A model generated the notes under the pieces. It was not told the DNA's origin and did not search any database. It worked only from the letters and a program-made list of their open reading frames with translations. A program made the position numbers and the translations under genes. Of a stretch of 64,000 nucleotides of DNA, positions 29,231 to 41,996 are shown one piece after another (position 1 is the stretch's first letter; every line of letters begins with the position of its first letter). Origin of the DNA: Chthonobacter albigriseus (lineage in GTDB: Bacteria > Pseudomonadota > Alphaproteobacteria > Rhizobiales > Pleomorphomonadaceae); contig NZ_JACDIT010000013.1 of the NCBI RefSeq assembly GCF_013839445.1, forward strand, positions 34,975 through 98,974. The letters are read 5' to 3'.

Positions 29231-29365
29231 TGGGAAATCAGTGATCCGTTAAGTCTGCTTGCTGGAAACAGCGGATGGCTGTAAGCGCATCGACAATTGT
29301 TTGACCAATTCCGTGCAGAGTGAAGCGACGCGCAGACTGTCGCGTCTATCTCGCCGGAGTTTTTC

Positions 29366-29695
29366 ATGGTCAGGTTCGCTATCCTTTCCGCTGCTTGCCT
29401 TTCTGCACTTGTCGTTGCCGGTCCGGCTCACGCCGAAGATCTTGTCTTCCTGCTGGACAACCAGACTTCTGGCGGTGTCCGCGAGTTCTACACGTCGCCC
29501 GTGGACGTCAACAACTGGGAAGCCGACGTCCTTGGTGTCGATGTCCTGGCGGCCGGCGAGTCCGTTCGCGTCACCATCGCGGACGGTCGTTCCCAGTGCG
29601 AGTACGACATGAAGTTCATCTATGAGGACGGCACCGAGCAGGTGCAGCCCGGCGTGAACCTCTGCGAGACCGGGTCCTATACCCTCACCGAGTGA
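29366..29695 (+). CDS. Small secreted protein of unknown function
   Basis: This 109-residue precursor has a signal peptide cleaved after AHA (residue 23), leaving a mature protein of about 86 residues rich in Asp, Glu and Val, with two Cys (in GRSQCEYDM and NLCETGSY) that may form a disulfide. The motif EFYTSPVDVNNWEADVLGVD is shared with similar small exported proteins annotated as hypothetical in other alphaproteobacteria. No enzymatic residues stand out. It has its own strong terminator and is probably monocistronic. Confidence 0.78.
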   Translation: MVRFAILSAACLSALVVAGPAHAEDLVFLLDNQTSGGVREFYTSPVDVNNWEADVLGVDVLAAGESVRVTIADGRSQCEYDMKFIYEDGTEQVQPGVNLCETGSYTLTE

Positions 29696-29721
29696 GATCC
29701 CGAGACGAACGAACATCTGGA

Positions 29722-29763
29722 GCGCGCAGCCGGCATGAAGCCGCTGCGCGCTTCGTGTTTTTT
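29722..29763 (+). terminator. Rho-independent terminator after the small secreted protein
   Basis: GCGCGCAG (29722-29729) pairs with CTGCGCGC (29744-29751), extended by CGGC/GCCG with one bulge, and is followed by GTTTTTT at 29757-29763. Confidence 0.85.
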
Positions 29764-29825
29764 CGCGCTCGACAGATCGGCCCGGGTGCAAGACGCTGTC
29801 TCCTCCGGTGGAGAGGAGCCGTCCC

Positions 29826-30236
29826 ATGACCGTCGAAGCGACCAGATCCCTGATCGAACGCTATTTCCAGGCGTTCAACGACCGCTCCATCCAGGGCATG
29901 CTCGACTGCATGTCCGAGGATATGGTCCACGACGTCAACCAGGGCGGCCGCCGGATCGGCAAGGAGCAGTTCAAGACGTTTCTGATCCACATGGCCCGCT
30001 GCTACGACGAGGAACTCGCAGACATCGTCATCATGACGACGGACGACGCGAATCGGGCGGCAGCCGAGTTCACCGTCCACGGCACCTACCGGGAAACCGA
30101 TGACGACCTGCCACCGGCACGCGGACAGAGCTACACGATCTCGGCCGGCACGTTCTTCGAGGTCGACGATGGCCTGATCACGAGGGTTACCACCTACTAC
30201 AATCTCGAGGAATGGATTGCCAAAGTGAGCACCTGA
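29826..30236 (+). CDS. SnoaL/NTF2-like protein
   Basis: This 136-residue protein fits the NTF2-like/SnoaL fold: an N-terminal helix (TRSLIERYFQAFNDRSIQGMLDCM), a central HDVNQGG strand, and the late FEVDDGLITRVTTYYNLEEW block typical of SnoaL-like polyketide cyclases and ketosteroid isomerase relatives. The exact activity is unknown. A GGAGAGGAG site precedes the ATG. It sits 96 nt before a nitrilase-family gene on the same strand, and similar pairs may act on the same small molecule. Confidence 0.85.
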   Translation: MTVEATRSLIERYFQAFNDRSIQGMLDCMSEDMVHDVNQGGRRIGKEQFKTFLIHMARCYDEELADIVIMTTDDANRAAAEFTVHGTYRETDDDLPPARGQSYTISAGTFFEVDDGLITRVTTYYNLEEWIAKVST

Positions 30237-30332
30237 CCACCCGGTACAGCGGAACACCGCGACGGGTCGGCGGTTGCGTGTCGCGGAGATTCTGTCCGAC
30301 GAGGTCCGGACGATCGCCGTCAGGGGATGAGC

Positions 30333-31241
30333 ATGATGCGGCAGTTCAGGATCGCGACGGCACAGTATCCGATCGATGCGCTCGATGACCTCGACGCCTA
30401 CGAAGCCAAGATCGCCGACTGGGTGGATCGTGCGGCGGGGCAAGGCGCAAAGCTCCTTGTCTTCCCCGAGTACGGCTCGATGGAACTTACCCACCTCTCC
30501 GGCGCCGGAGCACGCGACCTGCGCCGGTCGATCGAGGCGCTGGATCGCCTGATCCCGGAGATCGATTCGCTGCACCAGTCGCTCGCACGCCGGCACGACG
30601 TCCATATCCTGGCGGCGAGCGCGCCCGTCCAGGGCGGCGACGGCGTCTTCCGCAACGTGGCTCGCCTGTTCGCCCCCTGCGGGGCCGTGGGCCGCCAGGA
30701 GAAGATCGTGCCGACGCCCTTCGAGCGCGATCCGTGGGGCATCCTCGGCGGCGGTCCGATCACCGTGTTCCGGACCAGGATCGGAATGATCGGCATCTGT
30801 ATCTGCTACGACGCCGAGTTTCCGCTCATCGCCCGCGCCCAGGCCGAAGCCGGGGCCGAGATCATCCTGGTCCCCTCCTGCACGGAAACGGTCCGCGGCT
30901 ACTGGCGCGTCCGCAACGGCGCGGTCGCCCGCGCCCTGGAGAACCAGTGCTACGCGGTTCATTCTCCCACCATCGGCCGGGCACCCTGGTCGGCGGCCGT
31001 CGAGGAGAACCACGGCGCGGCCGGCGTCTACGGCCCGCCCGATCTCGGATTTCCGGAGAACGGGATCGTCGCCCTCGGCGTTATGGACGAACCCGGATGG
31101 GTGACGGCTGAGATCGATCTGGACCTGGTGGCGGCGGTCCGAACGCAAGGCGCGGTGCGGAACTTCCAGCACTGGCCGGAACAGGGCGTCGTCACGGCGC
31201 CGATGGCCGAAGTGGTGGATCTCACCGGCCGGGATGGCTGA
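30333..31241 (+). CDS. Carbon-nitrogen hydrolase (nitrilase superfamily)
   Basis: This 302-residue protein has the catalytic Glu-Lys-Cys triad of the superfamily: Glu46 in LLVFPEYGSM, Lys124 in RQEKIVPTPFER and Cys158 in GICICYDAEF. These enzymes hydrolyse amides or nitriles; the lack of closer motifs leaves the substrate open. The ATG at 30333 is preferred because AGGGG lies 6 nt upstream, whereas the ATG at 30327 abuts it. Near the C-terminus it has NFQHWPEQG. It follows the SnoaL-like gene in what looks like a two-gene unit. Confidence 0.88.
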   Translation: MMRQFRIATAQYPIDALDDLDAYEAKIADWVDRAAGQGAKLLVFPEYGSMELTHLSGAGARDLRRSIEALDRLIPEIDSLHQSLARRHDVHILAASAPVQGGDGVFRNVARLFAPCGAVGRQEKIVPTPFERDPWGILGGGPITVFRTRIGMIGICICYDAEFPLIARAQAEAGAEIILVPSCTETVRGYWRVRNGAVARALENQCYAVHSPTIGRAPWSAAVEENHGAAGVYGPPDLGFPENGIVALGVMDEPGWVTAEIDLDLVAAVRTQGAVRNFQHWPEQGVVTAPMAEVVDLTGRDG

Positions 31242-31339
31242 CCGGTTGGACGCGCGGGTGTGGACAAGACGGCCGCGAGACGCCACCAACAGCGCTAAGC
31301 CCATGTTTCGGCTTCACTTTAGCTCGACCCGCCACGCGG

Positions 31340-31368
31340 TTGACGCTGCCGGCCGCTTCCCCTAAGGT
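31340..31368 (+). promoter_or_regulatory. Possible carA promoter in a 328-nt gap
   Basis: TTGACG, a 17-nt spacer and TAAGGT lie about 200 nt upstream of the carA ATG. The rest of the 31242-31569 gap holds no gene; the leader is GC-rich and I found no clear attenuator. Confidence 0.45.
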
Positions 31369-31569
31369 CGCGGCCCGCGACGAACCGCCGGTCCGCCGCG
31401 CGCGCTGCCGCACCCCTGCGGTCGGTTTGCGCTTCGCTGAAGGCCCGGCAGACGGCCGCGCCATTGTGTTGCTTCTGACTGCCTCCCGAACCGCACACCC
31501 CGCCGGAACGCCGGACCGGGGGTTCGCGCACGACGGCCCGGCAGCCGGAACCGGATCCCCGAGGACCCT

Positions 31570-32775
31570 ATGACCGACGCTTCCGAAGCCTGGGCCGAAC
31601 CAACCCCGACCGCCGTCCTGGTGCTCGCTGATGGCACCGTGATCGAAGGCTTTGGGATCGGCGCGCGAGGAAGCGCGGTCGGCGAGGTCTGCTTCAACAC
31701 CGCGATGACCGGCTACGAGGAGATCCTGACCGACCCGTCCTACGCCGGACAGATCATCACCTTCACTTTCCCGCATATCGGCAATGTCGGCGTCAACGAC
31801 GAGGACATCGAGACGGTCAATATGGCCGCCGCCTCCGGCGTGCGCGGCGTTGTGCTGAAGGCTGACGTGACCGACCCGTCGAACTGGCGCGCGACACGGC
31901 ACTTCTCTGCTTGGCTGGCCGCACGGGGCATCGTCGGCATCTCCGGCATCGACACGCGCGCCCTCACAGCTCTCATCCGTGAGAAGGGCATGCCGAACGC
32001 CGTCATCGCGCACGACCCGGCCGGCGTCTTCGACCTTCCCGACCTCAAGCGCCAGGCTGCCGCCTGGGGCGGACTGGAGGGGCTGGACCTTGCCAAAGAG
32101 GTTTCCTCCACCCAGTCCTACGGCTGGGACGAGACCACCTGGGAATGGGGCGAGGGTTTCGGCCGCCTGACCGAGCCGAAGCACCACGTCGTTGCCATCG
32201 ACTTCGGGGTGAAGCGCAACATCCTGCGCCTCCTCGCCGACCAGGGCTGCAAGGTGACGGTCCTGCCCGCCACCGCGACCGCGGAGGACGTTCTCGCCCT
32301 CGAACCGGACGGCGTGTTCCTCTCCAACGGCCCCGGCGATCCCGCAGCGACGGGGGAATACGCCGTGCCGACCATCCGCGCCGTGGTCGACAAGGGCATC
32401 CCCACCTTCGGCATCTGCCTCGGCCACCAGATGCTGGGCCTCGCCGTCGGCGCCCGCACCGTCAAGATGCACCAGGGACATCACGGTGCGAACCACCCGG
32501 TGATGGACCACACCACCGGCAAGGTCGAGATCACCTCGATGAACCACGGCTTCGCGGTCGACAGCAGCACGCTGCCGGACACGGTCGAGGAAACCCACGT
32601 TTCGCTCTTCGACGGTTCCAACTGCGGCATCCGCCTGAAATCCAAGCCGGCCTTCTCGGTCCAGTATCACCCGGAAGCCAGCCCCGGACCGCAGGACAGC
32701 CACTATCTCTTCCGTCGCTTCGTGAACCTCATCCGCGAACGGAAGGGCGAAGCGCCCGTTCCGGAGCGCACCTGA
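31570..32775 (+). CDS. carA: Carbamoyl-phosphate synthase small (glutaminase) subunit
   Basis: This 401-residue protein has an N-terminal CPSase-specific domain (FNTAMTGYEEILTDPSYAGQIITFTFPHIGNVG near residues 37-75) and a C-terminal class I glutamine amidotransferase domain. The nucleophile is Cys283 in GICLGHQ, and His367 and Glu369 lie in HPEASPGP. It supplies ammonia to CarB for carbamoyl phosphate, the precursor of arginine and pyrimidines. carB lies 3.5 kb downstream on the same strand, separated by three opposite-strand genes. Confidence 0.97.
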   Translation: MTDASEAWAEPTPTAVLVLADGTVIEGFGIGARGSAVGEVCFNTAMTGYEEILTDPSYAGQIITFTFPHIGNVGVNDEDIETVNMAAASGVRGVVLKADVTDPSNWRATRHFSAWLAARGIVGISGIDTRALTALIREKGMPNAVIAHDPAGVFDLPDLKRQAAAWGGLEGLDLAKEVSSTQSYGWDETTWEWGEGFGRLTEPKHHVVAIDFGVKRNILRLLADQGCKVTVLPATATAEDVLALEPDGVFLSNGPGDPAATGEYAVPTIRAVVDKGIPTFGICLGHQMLGLAVGARTVKMHQGHHGANHPVMDHTTGKVEITSMNHGFAVDSSTLPDTVEETHVSLFDGSNCGIRLKSKPAFSVQYHPEASPGPQDSHYLFRRFVNLIRERKGEAPVPERT

Positions 32776-32798
32776 GGTTCGAACGACTCTGAACATCG

Positions 32799-32826
32799 AA
32801 CCGGCCGGCGCAAGCCGGCCGGTTTC
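32799..32826. terminator. Bidirectional terminator between carA and the channel gene
   Basis: AACCGGCCGGC, a GCAA tetraloop and GCCGGCCGGTT form a perfect 11-bp stem, flanked by TTTCGTT on the plus side and by TTCGAT-like bases on the other. It sits between two converging stops. Confidence 0.8.
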
Positions 32827-32828
32827 GT

Positions 32829-33626
32829 TCAATCGCCCTCGTCGGGGATGTTGAGGAGTGTCCCGCAGGCCTTGCAGTGGACCGCATCCGGTTCATGTCG
32901 CTGTAGCCCGCAAGTCGGGCATGGGAACCGAACCTTGGTCGGGCGCATCAGCACCTGCGCAAGTCTGAGGAACAACGTCACGCCGCAGATCATGATCACG
33001 ACCGAGATCAATCGGCCGGAGGATCCCTCGAGCGTGATGTCGCCGAAGCCGGTCGTCGTCAGCGACGTCACCGTGAAGTAGAGCGCGTCGACGTAGTTGT
33101 TGATCTTGTCGTTCCGCAGGTGCTGGGTCTCGTAGACGATCGCCGTCATCACGAACAGGAAGACCAGCAGGTTCACCGTCGCAAGGATCGCTTCCTCGTT
33201 GCGGCGGAAGAACTTGCTGTCCTGCCGCAACCGTTGAAGGATCTGGTATGTCCGCAGCAGACGGAGCGTTCTGAGGATGCGCAGAAACGCCGCGCCTTCT
33301 CCGACGATCGGGCTGAGAAACGAAAGCACCGCTGCAAAGTCCGCCCAGGTCGCCGGGTGGGCGAAGCCACGAAGACGCTCCCGACTGATCGCAATGCGGA
33401 CGGCGAAGTCGGCGGCGACGACCATCCCGATCACAACGTCGGCGACTTCCAGCCAGATCGTTCGCGTCAAGAACGACGAGACGACGATGAAGGCCACCGT
33501 CGCGAGGTCGAAGGCGAGCAACCCGTACCGGAAACGGTGCGCTTCCTGGCTGTCGCTCTCGTAGAGCTGCCGCGCGCGCGCCAGGAAGGACGTCTTGCGC
33601 GGAGGGCCGCTCGCCTCGCTGGTCAT
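32829..33626 (-). CDS. Voltage-gated-type potassium channel with C-terminal zinc ribbon
   Basis: This 265-residue membrane protein has an S1-S4-like part (hydrophobic near residues 36-55, 62-80 and 95-112), an arginine-rich S4-like helix (LRILRTLRLLRTYQILQRLR, 115-134), S5 near 150-165, and a pore with selectivity filter TTGFGD at 191-196, then S6. The C-terminal 35 residues carry CPTCG and CKACG, a zinc-ribbon-like four-Cys site unusual for such channels. It probably conducts K+ across the inner membrane. The start overlaps the MFS stop (ATGA at 33623-33626). Confidence 0.88.
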   Translation of the reverse strand: MTSEASGPPRKTSFLARARQLYESDSQEAHRFRYGLLAFDLATVAFIVVSSFLTRTIWLEVADVVIGMVVAADFAVRIAISRERLRGFAHPATWADFAAVLSFLSPIVGEGAAFLRILRTLRLLRTYQILQRLRQDSKFFRRNEEAILATVNLLVFLFVMTAIVYETQHLRNDKINNYVDALYFTVTSLTTTGFGDITLEGSSGRLISVVIMICGVTLFLRLAQVLMRPTKVRFPCPTCGLQRHEPDAVHCKACGTLLNIPDEGD

Positions 33627-34849
33627 GCAGCACGTCCGGGCGCCAGTCGCAGCCGGTTGGCGAGGAACGCCGCACCTCCGATCAACAGGAGTGCGGCTGC
33701 AAGAAACGGTGCACCCGGGAAGTAAACCGGAGCATCGTCCGCGGTGAAGGCGCTGAACAGCCGTGTCATCACCAGCGGTGAGATCACCATGGTCAGGCTC
33801 TTCACGCTGGCGATGGCGCCTTGCAACTCGCCTTGCGCGTCGCTCGGCACCTGCCCCACCGCGATCGACCGGATTGACGGTTCGATCAGGCCGATGAACG
33901 CGAAGAGAGGGATGAATGCGAGCATCAACGGCCCGGTCGGCGCGAACGCGAACCCGGCAAAGCCGAGCGAGGAGAGCGTCAGCCCGAGCAGCGCCGCCTT
34001 GCGTTCGCCGAAACGCTTGACGACCGGCCCGATGACGCCGCCCATCACCAGGGCCATGGCGATGCCCACCAGCCCCAGCGAGAGGCCGATGTCGGCTTCG
34101 CTCCAGCCGAAGCGCAGCTTGGTCGAATACGTCCAGATCGCCGGATTGGCGTCATGGGCAAGCTGGTAGATCACGATGATGCCGATCAGGCCGAGCACGA
34201 CCGGATAGACCCGCATCTGCTTCATGGCGCCGAAGGGATTGGCCCGCCGCCATTGGAACGCGCGACGCTTCTCCTCCGGCAGCGTCTCATCGAGGAAGAA
34301 CCACCCGAAGATGAAGTTGGCGAACGACAGTGCCGCCGCCGCATAGAACGGCACCCGCGGGCCGATCTCTCCCATCAGGCCGCCGATCACCGGCCCGAAC
34401 ACGAACCCCACCCCGAACGCGATCCCGATGAAGCCGAAATTCCGGGCCCGGTTCTCCGGCGTCGAGAGATCGGCGATGTAGGCCCCGGCCGTCGTGTAGC
34501 TCCCTCCTGAGATGCCGGCGAGCAAACGCCCGACGAACAGCCAGCCGAGCGAAGGGGCCAACGCGCAGATCAGGTTGTCGATGCCGAAGGTCGCGACCGA
34601 GGCCAGCAGAACCGGCCTCCGGCCGAATCGATCGGAGAGGTTGCCGATCACCGGGGCGAACAGGAATTGCATCGCGGAGTAGACGAAGATCAGCCACCCC
34701 CCGTCGATGGCCGCTTCGCTCAGACCTGCCCCGGTGAGTTCCACCAGGAGCTGCGGCAGGATCGGGATCACCATGGCGATCGCGATCACATCCAGCGCTA
34801 CCGTGACGTAGACGAAGAAGAGGCTCTTGGCGTTGGGCGCTTTCGACAT
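33623..34849 (-). CDS. MFS transporter, TetA-like
   Basis: This 408-residue protein has twelve predicted helices. Between helices 2 and 3 is the MFS motif GNLSDRFGRRPVLL, and motif C-like glycine-rich segments follow (GFIGIAFGVGFVFGPVIGG). The overall pattern matches the TCR/Tet drug-proton antiporter family. Chromosomal members of this family often do not confer tetracycline resistance, so the substrate is open. It is translationally coupled to the potassium channel downstream. Confidence 0.85.
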   Translation of the reverse strand: MSKAPNAKSLFFVYVTVALDVIAIAMVIPILPQLLVELTGAGLSEAAIDGGWLIFVYSAMQFLFAPVIGNLSDRFGRRPVLLASVATFGIDNLICALAPSLGWLFVGRLLAGISGGSYTTAGAYIADLSTPENRARNFGFIGIAFGVGFVFGPVIGGLMGEIGPRVPFYAAAALSFANFIFGWFFLDETLPEEKRRAFQWRRANPFGAMKQMRVYPVVLGLIGIIVIYQLAHDANPAIWTYSTKLRFGWSEADIGLSLGLVGIAMALVMGGVIGPVVKRFGERKAALLGLTLSSLGFAGFAFAPTGPLMLAFIPLFAFIGLIEPSIRSIAVGQVPSDAQGELQGAIASVKSLTMVISPLVMTRLFSAFTADDAPVYFPGAPFLAAALLLIGGAAFLANRLRLAPGRAA

Positions 34850-34940
34850 CGATCGGTCCGGTTCGCGGGGGCGGTTCGCCGCCGGCCATCCATGCAGCCC
34901 CTTCGACCTACTGTCAAAGCCGGGACATCACAGATCCTGG

Positions 34941-35885
34941 TCAGAGCGACGTGGCGTCGAAGGTGTTGCAGGCATCGACCTGCCCCGACTCGAACCCTTT
35001 GCGGAACCAGCGCTTCCGCTGTTCCGACGTGCCGTGATTGAAGCTTTCCGGCACGACGTAGCCCTGGGTCCGCTTCTGGATCGCGTCGTCGCCGATCTGG
35101 GTCGCTGCGTTCATCGCCTCGTCCAGGTCTCCGATTTCCAGAAGTCCGCGGGCCTGTGCGTCATGCGCCCAGATGCCGGCGAAACAGTCAGCCTGGAGTT
35201 CGACCCGAACCGACATCTGGTTCGCCTGCCCCTCGCTCATAGTCCGGCGGAGGCGATTGAATTCGGGCAGCACGCCGATCAGGTTCTGGACATGATGGCC
35301 GACCTCGTGCGCCACCACGTAAGCCTGCGCGAAGTCGCCCGGCGCGTCGAACTTTTGCCGGAGTTCCCGATAGAAGCCGAGGTCGATGTAGACCTTCTGG
35401 TCGCCCGGGCAGTAGAACGGCCCCGACGCCGCGCTGGCAAAGCCGCAGGCCGTCTGGTCCTGTCCGCTGAACACGCGCAGCGTCGGCGCCTGATAGGTTT
35501 CGCCGCTGTCGCCGAAGCGCTGCGACCAGGTGTCCTCCGTCTCGGCGAGCACGGTGCGCACGAAGCCGACGAGGTCGTCGTCCTCCGCCGATTGTGCCGG
35601 GGGCCTCGCCTGGTCGAAGGACATGGTCGAGCCGCCGGTTGAGCCGTCGAGCCCGCCCCCGGTGAGAACCGTCAGCGGATTGATGCCGAGCAGCCAGAGC
35701 ACGATCATCACGATCACGATCATGCCGATCGACGGAGCGCCAGCGCGCCGGACGCCGCCGCCCCCCAACCCGCCGGGCAGCCTGAAGCCGCCACCCGACC
35801 GGCCGAAACCGCCATCCGGCCCGCCGCCTCCGGTGCCGCGCGCATCCTCGAAATTGTCGCTCTGACGGCGGCCTCTCCAGCGCAT
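34941..35885 (-). CDS. ypfJ: Neutral zinc metallopeptidase, YpfJ family
   Basis: This 314-residue protein has a Gly-rich, Arg-rich cytoplasmic N-terminus (about residues 1-50), one transmembrane helix ([15 protein letters not shown], near 54-70) and a periplasmic PF04228 domain. The zinc site is HEVGHH near residue 193, with [17 protein letters not shown] just before it and [12 protein letters not shown] after it. The ATG at 35885 has GGGAGGA upstream; the frame extends further but without a site. The substrates of YpfJ proteases are not well known. Confidence 0.9.
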   Translation of the reverse strand: MRWRGRRQSDNFEDARGTGGGGPDGGFGRSGGGFRLPGGLGGGGVRRAGAPSIGMIVIVMIVLWLLGINPLTVLTGGGLDGSTGGSTMSFDQARPPAQSAEDDDLVGFVRTVLAETEDTWSQRFGDSGETYQAPTLRVFSGQDQTACGFASAASGPFYCPGDQKVYIDLGFYRELRQKFDAPGDFAQAYVVAHEVGHHVQNLIGVLPEFNRLRRTMSEGQANQMSVRVELQADCFAGIWAHDAQARGLLEIGDLDEAMNAATQIGDDAIQKRTQGYVVPESFNHGTSEQRKRWFRKGFESGQVDACNTFDATSL

Positions 35886-36249
35886 TCCCAATTCCTCCCG
35901 AGACGTTGTTTCAACACTGAAGCCGATTGTGCGGTCCTGCAAGCCGCCTGCCAGGCTTGACCTTGCCGTCATCAACGGCCGACGGGGTCTGGAGGATCCC
36001 TCCCCGCCACCAGCCCGGACGAAGAAACCTCTGCAGGCGGGAAAACCATGCAGGCCCGGCTGGCCGAGGGTTCCCGCCGCGATCGTTTTCCTCTATAAGC
36101 CGCCCGGCTCTCATCAAAAGCCCAATTTCAAGCACCCGGACAATCAGTCCTCCGACGGGATGGACCGGCGATCCGGGTCGACGACCGACGAGAAGGCCCG
36201 TTGTTCGGCGCAGCCGGAGACGGCGGCCTCGATTGAACGCGAGCGAACG

Positions 36250-39747
<3,498 letters not shown>

Positions 39748-39962
39748 GCGGGGTCCGTGCGGGCGGCTGTTCAGCCTGCCGGCGCGGACGTCGCGTGTCG
39801 GTGGCCATGAAGCTGATAGGGATCCGGATGGCCGGAACCGATCGGGCATCTGGCTGCTTTCGGTGGGCCGATCGAAATCGACCGGCCGACAGGACAGAAC
39901 AAGACGAGTGCCCGGCGCCGAACGCGTCGGGCGCCTTGATTTTAGGGAAGGTTGAACGACCG

Positions 39963-40436
39963 ATGGAAAAGATCCCGATGACCGCCGGCGGCTACGCAGC
40001 CCTGGAGCGCGAGCTGCAGCGGCGCAAGTCAGAGGAACGGCCCCGCATCATTGCGGCCATTTCCGAGGCCCGGGCGCACGGCGACCTGTCGGAGAACGCG
40101 GAGTACCACGCCGCCAAGGAATCCCAGAGCCACAATGAGGGCCGCATCTCCGAGCTGGAGGACATGCTCTCGCGGGCCGAGGTGATCGACGTCTCCAAGC
40201 TCTCCGGTAAGACCATCAAGTTCGGCGCCACTGTGAAGCTCGTCGATGAGGACACCGAGGAGGAGAAGACCTACCAGATCGTTGGCGAAGCCGAGGCCGA
40301 CGTGAAGGAAGGCCGCGTCTCCATCACCTCCCCGATCGCCCGCGCCCTGATCGGCAAGACCGTCGGCGACAACGTCGAGGTGAGCGCGCCCGGCGGCGCG
40401 CGCGCCTATGAGGTTCTGGACGTCGCCTTCCGTTGA
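39963..40436 (+). CDS. greA: Transcription elongation factor GreA
   Basis: This 157-residue protein begins [29 protein letters not shown] and carries the N-terminal coiled coil with the acidic tip sequence [14 protein letters not shown] (about residues 41-54). The C-terminal FKBP-like domain includes [13 protein letters not shown]. GreA inserts the coiled coil into the RNA polymerase secondary channel and stimulates cleavage of backtracked RNA. GGGAAGG precedes the ATG. The 215-nt gap after carB holds nothing else I can identify. Confidence 0.96.
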   Translation: MEKIPMTAGGYAALERELQRRKSEERPRIIAAISEARAHGDLSENAEYHAAKESQSHNEGRISELEDMLSRAEVIDVSKLSGKTIKFGATVKLVDEDTEEEKTYQIVGEAEADVKEGRVSITSPIARALIGKTVGDNVEVSAPGGARAYEVLDVAFR

Positions 40437-40442
40437 GCCCGC

Positions 40443-40466
40443 CGGGCGGGTGGTGAAACCCGCCCG
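40443..40466 (+). terminator. GC-rich hairpin after greA
   Basis: CGGGCGGGT, a 6-nt loop and ACCCGCCCG form a 9-bp stem 7 nt past greA. No T-run follows, so it may only slow polymerase or protect the 3' end. Confidence 0.45.
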
Positions 40467-40550
40467 CTCCCGCCGGTGGACCTTGTCGCGGTCATGGTCT
40501 AGACAGTCGCGCGTAGGCTGACGCGCGGCCGACGCACCGAAGGCACCATC

Positions 40551-41996
40551 TTGATCCTGAACGAGACCGGACGAAGACGCATTCTCGTGGTGGGCGACGC
40601 CATGCTCGACCGCTACTACGAGGGCGTGACCGACCGCATCTCCCCCGAGGCCCCGGTTCCTGTCGTCCGCGTCAGGAGCAGCTTCGACCGGCCGGGCGGC
40701 GCGGCGAACGTCGCCCTCAATCTGGCCTCGCTCGGCGTTCAGGTGACCTTCCTCGCTTTCGTCGGCGCCGACCCGGATGCCGACGCCCTGCGTCACCGGC
40801 TGGAAGAAGCCGGCGTCGCCTGCCGCTTCATCGCTTCACCGACCGCGCGCACCATCGTCAAGCTCCGTGTCCTCTCATTGCGCCAGCAGGTGATCCGCCT
40901 CGACTTCGAGGACGGTTTCCACCGAGAGGACCATGCCGCGCTCGCCACTCTCTTCCGGGATCAGCTGGCCGACCACGACCTCGCCGTCCTGTCCGACTAT
41001 GGCAAGGGAACCCTCACCGGCGTCTCCGAGCTGATCGCCGCCGCCCGCGTCGCTGCCGTCCCCGTGCTGGTCGACCCCAAGGGCGCCGACTTCACCCGCT
41101 ACGCCGGCGCGGCCGTGATCACACCGAACGCTTCGGAATTCGCAACCGTCGCCGGCAGGGCCGCAGACGAAACCGATTTCGCATCCCGCGCCTTCGCTTT
41201 GCGCGACACCCTCCGCGTCGACCATCTCCTGGTCACCCGCGGCGAGCGCGGCATGAGCCTGTTCGGACCGGACGGCGCCGCGCTCAGCATCCCCGCCGAA
41301 GCGCGCGAGGTCTACGACGTCACCGGCGCTGGCGACACCGTGATCGCCACGCTCGCGGTCGGCATGGCCTGCGGCTTGTCCATCGTCGACGCCATGCGCC
41401 TCGCCAACGTCGCCGCGGGCATCGTCGTCTCGCGTAAGGGAACGGCTGCCGTCACGCTGGACGAGCTCTCGGCGGTCGCGGTGCCCCACGCCGCCTTCGC
41501 GGATCCCGCGGCAACTCTTCGTCAGATCCAGGAGGCCAAACGGCGCGGCGAGCGGATCGTCATGACCAACGGCTGCTTCGACATCCTTCACGCCGGCCAC
41601 GTCGACTACCTGAGCCGCGCCAAGTCCCTCGGCCACAAGCTGGTCGTCGCCGTCAACACCGACGCCTCGGTGCGCCGCCTCAAGGGCGCCGGCCGACCGG
41701 TGAACCCACTGGAACAGCGGATGACCGTCCTTCACGCGCTGAAAGCGGTGGACTGGGTCCTCCCCTTCGACGGCTCAGTCGCCGCGGACGGCACCCATGA
41801 CGACACACCCCTCGACATCATCAGCACGGTCATGCCGCACGTGCTGGTAAAGGGCGGCGACTACACCTTCGAAACCATCGTCGGAGCACGCGAAGTCGCT
41901 GCCGCAGGCGGCGAGGTGCTGGCCCTGCCCTTCGTCGACGGCCTGTCGACCACGAACATGATCAAGCGCCTGACCGCCCCGGAGACAAGCGCATGA
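40551..41996 (+). CDS. hldE: Bifunctional heptose-7-phosphate kinase / heptose-1-phosphate adenylyltransferase
   Basis: This 481-residue protein has an N-terminal PfkB/ribokinase-like kinase (about 1-320, with [27 protein letters not shown] and the [11 protein letters not shown] anion hole). The C-terminal cytidylyltransferase-like domain (about 345-481) has [16 protein letters not shown]. It phosphorylates D-glycero-D-manno-heptose 7-phosphate and then adenylylates the 1-phosphate for LPS core synthesis. The start appears to be TTG at 40551; the protein begins right before the kinase domain and no ATG is available. It heads the core operon. Confidence 0.95.
   Translation: MILNETGRRRILVVGDAMLDRYYEGVTDRISPEAPVPVVRVRSSFDRPGGAANVALNLASLGVQVTFLAFVGADPDADALRHRLEEAGVACRFIASPTARTIVKLRVLSLRQQVIRLDFEDGFHREDHAALATLFRDQLADHDLAVLSDYGKGTLTGVSELIAAARVAAVPVLVDPKGADFTRYAGAAVITPNASEFATVAGRAADETDFASRAFALRDTLRVDHLLVTRGERGMSLFGPDGAALSIPAEAREVYDVTGAGDTVIATLAVGMACGLSIVDAMRLANVAAGIVVSRKGTAAVTLDELSAVAVPHAAFADPAATLRQIQEAKRRGERIVMTNGCFDILHAGHVDYLSRAKSLGHKLVVAVNTDASVRRLKGAGRPVNPLEQRMTVLHALKAVDWVLPFDGSVAADGTHDDTPLDIISTVMPHVLVKGGDYTFETIVGAREVAAAGGEVLALPFVDGLSTTNMIKRLTAPETSA

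Noticed and set aside
40482..40504. CTTGTC and CTAGAC as a promoter before hldE
   Set aside because: The spacing is only about 11 nt, too short for sigma-70.
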